Positions 7,670-13,957 of a DNA stretch of 14,732 nucleotides are shown here, piece after piece. A program made the position numbers and the translations under genes. Position 1 is the stretch's first letter. Every line of letters begins with the position of its first letter. The stretch spans positions 1 to 14,732 of the forward strand of contig JAAZVD010000010.1 in NCBI GenBank assembly GCA_018623785.1. The letters are read 5' to 3'. Source of the stretch: Bacteroidota bacterium (GTDB taxonomy: Bacteria; Bacteroidota; Rhodothermia; Rhodothermales; UBA10348). The notes beneath the pieces are model-generated. The model did no database searches. It was not told the origin of the DNA and saw only the letters and a program-made list of their open reading frames with translations.

Positions 7670-7924
7670 ATGTCGACCCTTCAGGACATACCTGATTTGC
7701 AACGGCAGGTTGAGGAAGCCCTCGACACGATGCGTCCCTACTTGGAGGCCGATGGAGGGTCTGTTCGGCTGGTAGATATCACGGCTGAGGGCGTGGTGGA
7801 ACTGGAGCTGCTGGGGGCATGTGAAACCTGTCCCATGTCGTCGATGACGCTCCGCGCTGGCATTGAGCAGGCCGTCAAGCGCAGCGTGCCACAGATTACC
7901 CGCGTCGAAGCAGTGAACGTTTGA
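7670..7924 (+). CDS. NifU C-terminal-domain (Nfu) Fe-S scaffold
   Basis: An 84-residue stand-alone NifU-like domain. It has RPYLEADGGSV (22-32), which is a family signature, and the cluster-binding C51-E-T-C54 within GACETCPMS. In dimers these two cysteines hold a [4Fe-4S] cluster that is passed to target proteins. It follows mrp in the same direction with a 90-bp gap, so the two probably act in one Fe-S delivery route. The ATG 7670 is preceded by CGGAG at about 7654-7658, a weak and somewhat distant ribosome binding site. It is the last gene of the plus-strand group that begins at prmA. Confidence 0.93.
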   Translation: MSTLQDIPDLQRQVEEALDTMRPYLEADGGSVRLVDITAEGVVELELLGACETCPMSSMTLRAGIEQAVKRSVPQITRVEAVNV

Positions 7925-7954
7925 TTCACCGGTATCGGTTCGACTGGAAATGGA

Positions 7955-7986
7955 AGCGGGGCGGCGCCATCGGGCGCCGCCCCGCT
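7955..7986. terminator. Perfect 14-bp GC hairpin between convergent genes
   Basis: AGCGGGGCGGCGCC (7955-7968) pairs perfectly with 7973-7986 around an ATCG loop. It lies between the ends of nfu (7924) and the convergent DUF58 gene (8016), the expected place for a two-way terminator. No T-run follows on either strand, so it may stop transcription inefficiently or protect 3' ends. Confidence 0.6.
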
Positions 7987-8015
7987 GTAGTAATTGGCGG
8001 TTCTGGGCGAGGACC

Positions 8016-8948
8016 TCAGGCCAGTCGATAGCGCTTGTTCAGGTAGGCCAGCAGTGCCGTGCTGTAGGGCTCTGCTGTGTCGAGCTCAATGAAGTCGATA
8101 TTGCGTTCACGACATTTTTCGCGGAAACGGGTGGTGAAAGCCGTAACCGCTTCGGCATAGTTAGCTTGCAACTGAGAAGGTTGCAGGCTCAGCTCTTCGC
8201 CGGTTTCCATATCCACGAACTGCATGGGTACGTTTGGAAAGCGGAAATTCCGCTCCGTTTCAGACTCGAGGAGATGAAAGACCAAAACTTCATGGCCTCG
8301 ATAACGCAGGTGGCGCAGCGCGTTGAGAAGCCGATCATGCTCCCCGATGTTTTCGAACAGGTCGGTAATGATGACGACCATGCTCCGACGCCCGATACGC
8401 TCAGCCACTTCATCCAGCACCGAGGCGGCACTCGTACGGACAGCCTCCTTTGCAGGCGCAGAAAGGCGCTCCAGCGTGACCAATAGATCACGGACATATC
8501 CCTGCGTGCTCTTCGGGGGGCGAAGTGTGTGGATGGATTCGTCGAAGGCTATCAAGCCGGTGGCGTCGCGTTGGCGTGCCATCATGAAGTGCAGCGCGCT
8601 GGCTAGGTAGGCACCATATTCCAGCTTGGAAAGCGCTGCGGTATGCTTGTAGCGCATGGACGTGGAGGTGTCGAGCACGACGTAATGTCGAAGGTTGGTC
8701 TCCTCCTCGTACTGCTTCACGTAGTGCCGGTCAGTCTTACCGTAGACCTTCCAATCCACATGACGCAACTCGTCGCCGGGGTTGTAGGGGCGATGTTCTG
8801 CAAATTCGACCGAAAAGCCGTGGTAAGGACTCTTATGCAGTCCTGTGATGAAACCCTCGACTATCAATCGGGCCCGTAGCTCCATGTTGGAGAGCTGGCT
8901 TACGAAGGCTGGATCGAGGTATTTGAGAGGCTTGGTGTCGGTGCTCAC
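8016..8948 (-). CDS. DUF58 protein with vWA-like metal-site motif
   Basis: A 310-residue soluble protein with the DUF58 core motif YNPGDELRHVDWKVYGKTD (55-73). It also has a von Willebrand A-type DxSxS metal-site motif, LDTSTSM (D93, S95, S97), and an ITDLFE segment that fits a later acidic loop of that fold. No membrane segment is visible. DUF58 proteins usually sit beside a MoxR AAA+ ATPase and BatA-type membrane proteins, and are thought to work with MoxR in chaperone-like or metal-insertion roles; the exact function is not known. Here no MoxR gene is adjacent: the gene is flanked by the nfu convergent hairpin and a divergent dehydrogenase. The start is GTG 8948, with only a weak upstream AGG. 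Confidence 0.88.
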   Translation of the reverse strand: MSTDTKPLKYLDPAFVSQLSNMELRARLIVEGFITGLHKSPYHGFSVEFAEHRPYNPGDELRHVDWKVYGKTDRHYVKQYEEETNLRHYVVLDTSTSMRYKHTAALSKLEYGAYLASALHFMMARQRDATGLIAFDESIHTLRPPKSTQGYVRDLLVTLERLSAPAKEAVRTSAASVLDEVAERIGRRSMVVIITDLFENIGEHDRLLNALRHLRYRGHEVLVFHLLESETERNFRFPNVPMQFVDMETGEELSLQPSQLQANYAEAVTAFTTRFREKCRERNIDFIELDTAEPYSTALLAYLNKRYRLA

Positions 8949-9212
8949 AGGATGCCTTTGCGTTGGATGGAGGACCTACGAGGTCGCTTTCTACAGAGTT
9001 CCACCTGATGACCAGGATCGCACATTACAGGCTGTAACTGGCACGATGGCAAGACGCTTTGTTCTGTCGGGGACTCCCGATCTGGGACTGCCTACGAACA
9101 GGCTGCCAGTGGCTTTCCTATCAGGAATAGATTGGATATCATTATGTGTGGGGCGCACTAACGAGTGCGCCGGCCATGCAATCGGTTCGTGACCATCTGA
9201 TAATCGAGGGAT
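8949..9212. other. Divergent intergenic region with small inverted repeats
   Basis: These 264 bp separate the DUF58 gene from the oxidoreductase and must hold their promoters if both are transcribed from here. Inverted repeats are GACCT-ACG-AGGTC (8973-8985), TTCCT-ATC-AGGAA near 9116-9128, and a stronger GGCGCACT-AACG-AGTGCGCC (9152-9171). An AT-rich patch (about 9125-9148) just before the last is a candidate promoter for the plus-strand genes. No gene or gene fragment is convincing here. Confidence 0.4.
9152..9171. repeat. 8-bp inverted repeat upstream of the oxidoreductase
   Basis: GGCGCACT and AGTGCGCC flank an AACG loop, a perfect 8-bp dyad ending 41 bp before the ATG at 9213. It could be an operator for a dimeric regulator or an RNA hairpin in the leader. 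No T-run follows, so a terminator is unlikely. Confidence 0.4.
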
Positions 9213-10199
9213 ATGGAGACTGTGGTTCGATGGGGAGTGGTCGGATTGGGGCGTATCGCACACAAGTTCGCTCAGGACCTTGCTCTCTTTGAAGATGCCG
9301 AACTCGTAGCTGTCGGGTCTCGCTCCTTGAAAAACGCGCATCACTTTGCGTCGCAGCATGGAGCCCGGGAAGCATTTGATTCATACGAGGCGGTCTGGAC
9401 GCACCCGGATGTGGACATCGTCTATGTGGCCACACCGCATCATCAGCACGCAGAACTCAGCAAAGCGGCCCTTGCGCATGGCAAGCATGTCCTCTGCGAG
9501 AAACCCGCCGCCATCAACACAAAGGAATCGGCCAGCATCATCGGGGCTGCGCAGGCAGCCGACCGGTTCTTCATGGAGGCTCTGTGGTCGCGGTTTAACC
9601 CGGTATTGTCGGAGGTCATCGACCGTGTGCGGAACGGAGATATAGGCACCGTTCGTCATGTACAGGCCGATTTCTCTTTCGTAATGCCGGCAGTGGAAGG
9701 GAGCCGTACCCACGATCCACTGCAGGGCGGCGGATCTCTACTGGATGTCGGTATCTACCCGCTTTTCTTGGCTTACGTTGTTCTGGGCATGCCAGAGACG
9801 GTGCAGGCATCCATGATTCGCCATGCATCTGGCGTAGACGATCAGATGGCCGTGGTACTGGGGTACGAACGCGCATTGGCAACGGCCTACTGTGGATTCG
9901 CTTCCCCCTCCGGCATGGAAGCTACCATCGGCGGTGAAGATGGGCGTATTCTCATTCATCCCGTTTGGCACGAGGCAGATGCGTATTCACTGATGGGAAA
10001 TGGGAAATGGGACGGTCAGCGTATTACGCGCAGCAAGACCGGACACGGCCTGTATCATGAGATTGCCGCCTGCCATGAGGCTCTGCGTGAGGGTTTGCGT
10101 GAGAGTCCGACATGGACCCACAGCGATTCCCTGAATTTGATGGCCATCATGGACCGGGTGCGTGATGCCGTCGGTCTGATCTACCCCTCTGAAACCTGA
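9213..10199 (+). CDS. Gfo/Idh/MocA-family NAD(P)-dependent oxidoreductase
   Basis: A 328-residue two-domain dehydrogenase. The N-terminal Rossmann fold has GVVGLGRIA (8-16), and the catalytic-site motif is CEKP (95-98). The C-terminal domain has the GGGSLLDVGIYPL signature (172-184), with D178 and Y182 in the usual positions. The family oxidises or reduces sugars, inositols and similar polyols; overall this looks closest to the trans-1,2-dihydrodiol/D-xylose dehydrogenase branch. The substrate is not readable. A sugar porter gene starts 8 nt after its stop, so import and oxidation of the same sugar is a reasonable inference. There is no signal peptide, so the protein is cytosolic. Confidence 0.92.
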   Translation: METVVRWGVVGLGRIAHKFAQDLALFEDAELVAVGSRSLKNAHHFASQHGAREAFDSYEAVWTHPDVDIVYVATPHHQHAELSKAALAHGKHVLCEKPAAINTKESASIIGAAQAADRFFMEALWSRFNPVLSEVIDRVRNGDIGTVRHVQADFSFVMPAVEGSRTHDPLQGGGSLLDVGIYPLFLAYVVLGMPETVQASMIRHASGVDDQMAVVLGYERALATAYCGFASPSGMEATIGGEDGRILIHPVWHEADAYSLMGNGKWDGQRITRSKTGHGLYHEIAACHEALREGLRESPTWTHSDSLNLMAIMDRVRDAVGLIYPSET

Positions 10200-10207
10200 T
10201 TATTGAG

Positions 10208-11752
10208 ATGACCGCTTCCTTTCGTCGTACCCTTGCTGCGGCATTGTCCGTATCCCTGGGTGGCTTCCTCTTCGGTTTTGATGCTTCCGTTATTTCCGGA
10301 GTTATCCGCTTTATCAAACCCGAATTCGGTTTATCCGACCTTGAACTCGGATGGGTAGTCAGCTCGCCGGCCTTTTCGGCCATGTTTGCGATGCTCGCAG
10401 CTGGAGCGCTATCCGACGCTTACGGTCGAAAGCGGGTGTTGATAGCGGTGGCCTTTCTCTATGCCGTTTCCGCTATCCTCTCGGCCTTGGCGCCCTCAAC
10501 CTGGGTACTGGTTGTTGCTCGGATGCTAGGGGGAGTGGCCTTTGGTGCAGCGTTGATACTGGCGCCCGTCTACATTGCCGAGATTTCTCCAGCCGCGCGG
10601 CGGGGGCGATTGGTATCTGTTCAGCAATTGAACATCGTACTCGGGTTTTCGGCAGCGTACTTCAGTAATTATTTCATTTTAACGGCCATCGACGGTTCGG
10701 CCTGGTTGACCGAGGCAATGGCGTGGCGTGTCATGCTCGGCGTGGAGGCCATCCCGGCCCTGATCTACTGCGCACTTGCTTTCATCATCCCCCACAGTCC
10801 ACGGTGGCTGATGATGAAGGGGCGTATGGAGGAGGCTCACGACGTGCTGGTTTGGCTGCATGGGGAAGACGGAGCACGCGCCGAAGCGAAGGGAATCAGG
10901 GATGCCCTGAGTCGTGGAGAAGATGAGGCGAAAGAGTACAAGGTGTTGCTGGCCAAGGGAATGCGGTTCGTGCTACTCGTTGGTCTTTTGGTGGGTGTCC
11001 TCCAGCAGATTACCGGAGTGAATGCCATCTATTTCTACGCTACGACCATTTTTGAGCAGTCGGGCATAGGGGCAGATGCCTCGTTTGCACAGGCCGTATG
11101 GGTGGGCATCATCAATGTGGTATTCACCATCCTAGCCATGCTCCTGATCGATCGGTTGGGGCGGAAGCCGTTGCTGATCATCGGCCTGCTGGGTGTAGCT
11201 GTGAGTATGGGCATCACGTCCCATGGATTCAATCAGGCTACATACGAGTGGCCTATGGAGCACGCGCAGCAGTTGGAAGGGATCACGTCGTCCATGGTTG
11301 TTGACGTCACGGATCGCACGTTCGACAGCGATCTGGCATTCAAAAATGCCGTGCGTCAAATCCTTGGAGAGGATAGGTACCGTGTACACGAGGCTGCCAT
11401 CATTGAGGCTTCTGCCCGTATGAACGCCGGTCTGATCCTTATCGGCATACTGGGCTTCGTGGCTTCTTTCGCCTTTTCACTGGGTCCCGTAATGTGGGTT
11501 ATGCTCTCAGAGCTGTTTCCGAATCGCATTCGGGGGTTGGCCATTGCCGTGATTGGATTCGTCAATTCCGCCGTGAGTTGGTTCGTACAGCTCGTCTTCC
11601 CATGGGAACTGTCCAACTTGGGTAATGGCCTCACATATCTGATTTACGGGCTGTTTGCGCTGGCAGGCCTGATACTATTGGTCCTCTTCCTGCCCGAGAC
11701 CAAGGGCAAGTCGTTGGAGCAGATCGAGGATGAATTCGTGGGTGCAGCATAG
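10208..11752 (+). CDS. MFS sugar porter (sugar:H+ symporter type)
   Basis: A 514-residue integral membrane transporter with about 12 hydrophobic helices. Sugar-porter signatures are DAYGRKR (70-76), RMLGGVAFG then PVYIAEISPAARRG (105-133), HSPRWL (196-201), QQITGVNAIYFYA (266-278), IDRLGRK (314-320) and PETKG (496-500). A hydrophilic insertion of about 65 residues (341-405) lies between TM9 and TM10, longer than in XylE/GalP; I recall the same insertion in Bacteroidota sugar porters. The gene is 8 nt downstream of the Gfo/Idh dehydrogenase, suggesting joint use of one sugar or polyol. The ATG at 10208 has at best a weak GAG ribosome binding site. Which sugar is carried cannot be told. Confidence 0.93.
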   Translation: MTASFRRTLAAALSVSLGGFLFGFDASVISGVIRFIKPEFGLSDLELGWVVSSPAFSAMFAMLAAGALSDAYGRKRVLIAVAFLYAVSAILSALAPSTWVLVVARMLGGVAFGAALILAPVYIAEISPAARRGRLVSVQQLNIVLGFSAAYFSNYFILTAIDGSAWLTEAMAWRVMLGVEAIPALIYCALAFIIPHSPRWLMMKGRMEEAHDVLVWLHGEDGARAEAKGIRDALSRGEDEAKEYKVLLAKGMRFVLLVGLLVGVLQQITGVNAIYFYATTIFEQSGIGADASFAQAVWVGIINVVFTILAMLLIDRLGRKPLLIIGLLGVAVSMGITSHGFNQATYEWPMEHAQQLEGITSSMVVDVTDRTFDSDLAFKNAVRQILGEDRYRVHEAAIIEASARMNAGLILIGILGFVASFAFSLGPVMWVMLSELFPNRIRGLAIAVIGFVNSAVSWFVQLVFPWELSNLGNGLTYLIYGLFALAGLILLVLFLPETKGKSLEQIEDEFVGAA

Positions 11753-11764
11753 GACAGATGTCGA

Positions 11765-11838
11765 CCATCTTGTCTCGATTTCGACGACACTGCAAGATGG
11801 ACGTATCGGAAGAGTCCGAAAAAGCCGTACTTTTCCGG
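11765..11838 (+). promoter_or_regulatory. Structured leader before pyrR, possible attenuator
   Basis: Three inverted repeats lie in the 87 bp before pyrR. A: CCATCTTG (11765-11772) with CAAGATGG (11793-11800). B: TCGGA-AGAG-TCCGA (11806-11819). C: CCGAAAAAG (11816-11824) with CTTTTCCGG (11830-11838), one mismatch, ending one base before the ATG. B and C share 11816-11819, so they cannot form together. C would fold up the RNA right at the start codon. I see no clear match to the known Gram-positive PyrR-binding loop and no T-run, so control by PyrR is only a suggestion. Confidence 0.35.
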
Positions 11839-11839
11839 T

Positions 11840-12517
11840 ATGGAGCCGCAGGATACGATCAAAGCGCAGTTGCTGGATACACATGATATGGAGCGAATGC
11901 TTCATCGCATGGCTCGGCAGTTGGTGGAAACCTTCGAACTCGATGAGGACCATGCTGATTCGCTGGCACTGGTAGGGATGCAGACCCGTGGTGTTCATCT
12001 GGCTCGTCGTCTGCAACGGATCATCCGGGAAGTGGATGGTATCGAGGTGCCCCTTGGCGTGTTGGATGTGACCATGTACAGGGATGATTTCCGGATGCGC
12101 TCGAAACAGCCGGAGGTCAAAGAGACGCGTATTGAGTTCGACGTAGACGATCGTCACCTGGTTCTCGTTGACGATGTTCTCTACACGGGCCGCACGGTTC
12201 GAGCCGGTCTGGACGCGTTGACCGATCTGGGACGGCCGGCGTCCGTTCACTTCCTGGTAGTCGTTGATCGTGGGCACCGGGAGCTTCCCATCAAGGCGGA
12301 TTTCGTCGGGCGAAAAATCCCGACGCTACCCGGGGAAGAGGTTCGTGTCCGGGTGCAGGAGCTTGATGGACGAGAGGGGGTTTGGCTGGTTGATCGCAAG
12401 GAAGCCACCACCGTTGAAACCACTACTGGTGCCGTCGATACGCGGCCTCGAGCTGAAGACGCATCGCATCATGATGTATCGACCGGCAACGGTCCAACGA
12501 CAGAAACGGATGCCTGA
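11840..12517 (+). CDS. pyrR: PyrR-type pyrimidine regulator / uracil phosphoribosyltransferase
   Basis: A 225-residue phosphoribosyltransferase of the PyrR family. In other bacteria PyrR binds pyr mRNA in response to UMP and also makes UMP from uracil and PRPP. The PRPP-binding motif is [13 protein letters not shown] (107-119). The N-terminal segment [24 protein letters not shown] (46-51) and [10 protein letters not shown] (75-84) are typical of PyrR. The core ends near residue 187, where PyrR proteins usually stop (about 180). A tail of about 38 residues rich in Thr, Asp, Glu and His follows and looks disordered. The gene overlaps pyrB by 8 bp (ATGCCTGA), which fits joint control of pyrimidine synthesis. 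No Shine-Dalgarno site precedes the ATG; the leader can instead fold into hairpins. Confidence 0.9.
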   Translation: MEPQDTIKAQLLDTHDMERMLHRMARQLVETFELDEDHADSLALVGMQTRGVHLARRLQRIIREVDGIEVPLGVLDVTMYRDDFRMRSKQPEVKETRIEFDVDDRHLVLVDDVLYTGRTVRAGLDALTDLGRPASVHFLVVVDRGHRELPIKADFVGRKIPTLPGEEVRVRVQELDGREGVWLVDRKEATTVETTTGAVDTRPRAEDASHHDVSTGNGPTTETDA

Positions 12518-13499
12518 TACCACGCAGAAATCAAAAGCAGAGAAAAGCGTACAGGGGCTGCAGCATCGCCATCTCCTTGGCCTGCAAACCTATTCTGCTG
12601 ATGAGATTGCCCTGATTCTGCAGACCGCCCGTCAATTTCGGGATGTACTGGACCGCCCCATCAAACGGGTACCCACCTTGCGAGGGGTAACCGTGGTCAA
12701 TCTATTTTTCGAGCCCTCCACGCGTACGCGGATATCATTCGAGCTGGCAGAAAAACGATTGTCGGCCGATACGGTAAACTTTACAGCCTCGGGCTCATCC
12801 GTGTCGAAAGGGGAAACGCTCAAGGACACGGCCCAGAACATCGAGGCGATGAAGATCGACATGGTCGTGCTTCGTCATGTTTCCCCGGGAGCCCCCCAAT
12901 TCCTTACTCAGTGCGTCGACGCCGTTGTCATCAACGCCGGAGATGGTGCGCATGAGCATCCCACGCAGGCGCTGCTCGACATGCTGACCATCTCGGACCA
13001 TTGCGGCCCACTGGAGGGGCTGAAGGTGTCCATAATCGGAGATATCCTGCACAGTCGCGTGGCGCGTTCGGGAATACACGGACTGCTTGCCATGGGTGCC
13101 GATGTCACGATCTGTGGCCCAAATCCCTTGTTGCCGTTGCATCTTGAGGATATGTCCCCCAACGGAACGGTCCGCGTGACACACCGACTCGAGGAAGCCC
13201 TGGAAGGAGCTGATGTCGCCATGGCGCTGCGGATCCAGATGGAGCGTCAGGGGCGAAATCTGTTTCCGAGTACTCGAGAGTACCACGAACAGTACGGCAT
13301 CAAATCCGAGCACCTCAAGCGGTATCCGGACCTGCGAGTCATGCACCCGGGTCCTGTCAACAGGGGAGTTGAACTTGCCTCCGAGGTGGTCGATCATGAG
13401 CGAGCCATCATACTGAATCAGGTGACCAACGGGGTTGCTGTCCGTATGGCGGTCTTGTACCTGCTCTCGGGCGCCGCCAAATCCTCGATGGCAGAGTAG
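12510..13499 (+). CDS. pyrB: Aspartate carbamoyltransferase catalytic subunit
   Basis: PyrB joins carbamoyl phosphate and aspartate, the first committed step of pyrimidine synthesis. From ATG 12510 it is 329 residues. Motifs are [13 protein letters not shown] (66-78, carbamoyl phosphate loop), SKGET (99-103), HPTQALLD (150-157) and MHPGPVNRG (278-286). These belong to the ATCase and not the ornithine enzyme. About 20 N-terminal residues are extra compared with the usual ~305. The frame stays open back to 12264, but that stretch lies inside pyrR. No regulatory subunit pyrI is visible. It starts inside the last codons of pyrR, so translation is likely coupled. Confidence 0.96.
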   Translation: MPDTTQKSKAEKSVQGLQHRHLLGLQTYSADEIALILQTARQFRDVLDRPIKRVPTLRGVTVVNLFFEPSTRTRISFELAEKRLSADTVNFTASGSSVSKGETLKDTAQNIEAMKIDMVVLRHVSPGAPQFLTQCVDAVVINAGDGAHEHPTQALLDMLTISDHCGPLEGLKVSIIGDILHSRVARSGIHGLLAMGADVTICGPNPLLPLHLEDMSPNGTVRVTHRLEEALEGADVAMALRIQMERQGRNLFPSTREYHEQYGIKSEHLKRYPDLRVMHPGPVNRGVELASEVVDHERAIILNQVTNGVAVRMAVLYLLSGAAKSSMAE

Positions 13500-13547
13500 T
13501 ACCTGAATACCCGAGAGTAAACTTCTCAGTACACATTACCGAGCCCG

Positions 13548-13928
13548 ATGCAGGACCCCGTGCGCCGCAAGGACGTTGCCGACACGCCGGAAGAGCGTGT
13601 TCGACAAGCCGTCATCCGGATGCTTTCTGATCAGCGGGGAATCCCCTCATCGCTCATGTCCGTTGAGAAGGCTATTCGGGTTCAGGGGGAGATTCGACGG
13701 CCTGACGTAGTCGTGCATGACCGGGGCGGGAAACCCTGGATGGTTATTGAATGCAAGGCCCCGGGTATTACTATTTCGCAGCGGACCCTCAACCAGGCAG
13801 CCAATTATAATCGCGTGTTGAAGGCCCCGTACCTTTTCATAACCAACGGGGTGCAGCACTTCTGTGCACGGGTTGGAACCGGGACGATTGATTTTCTTGA
13901 TGACTTGCCCGAATGGCCTTACTCCTAA
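13548..13928 (+). CDS. Small HsdR_N-like protein with PD-(D/E)xK nuclease motifs
   Basis: A 126-residue protein matching the type I restriction enzyme R-subunit N-terminal domain (HSDR_N_2 type) on its own. Residues consistent with a PD-(D/E)xK active site are E48 in GEIRRPD, D53 (RPDVVV) and E68-x-K70 in VIECKAP. A QxxxY motif follows (Q83-Y87), as in RecB-like nucleases. The closing part (YNRVLKAPYLFITNGVQHF) is also typical of the HsdR N domain. There is no helicase domain and no hsdM or hsdS nearby, so it is not a working restriction system. Similar lone proteins are common in Bacteroidota housekeeping regions; their role is unknown to me. It lies 48 bp after pyrB and 29 bp before the bisphosphate nucleotidase. 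Confidence 0.85.
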   Translation: MQDPVRRKDVADTPEERVRQAVIRMLSDQRGIPSSLMSVEKAIRVQGEIRRPDVVVHDRGGKPWMVIECKAPGITISQRTLNQAANYNRVLKAPYLFITNGVQHFCARVGTGTIDFLDDLPEWPYS

Positions 13929-13957
13929 CACAATGACCAGAATCCAGCGCAAACCAC

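Noticed and set aside
8991..9359. 122-codon minus-strand open frame in the divergent gap and the oxidoreductase start
   Set aside because: Most of it is antisense to the oxidoreductase, and the part in the gap shows no motif.
11797..11886. 29-codon open frame starting in the pyrR leader, a possible leader peptide
   Set aside because: It has no ribosome binding site and no run of regulatory codons; its overlap with pyrR is as expected by chance.
11675..12277. 200-codon minus-strand open frame across the sugar porter end and pyrR
   Set aside because: Antisense to pyrR and the porter; no recognisable protein.
12795..13397. 200-codon minus-strand open frame inside pyrB
   Set aside because: Shadow of pyrB, which carries all catalytic motifs on the plus strand.
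13548..13928. A type I restriction-modification system
   Set aside because: Only a small HsdR N-terminal-like domain is present; helicase, methylase and specificity genes are absent.
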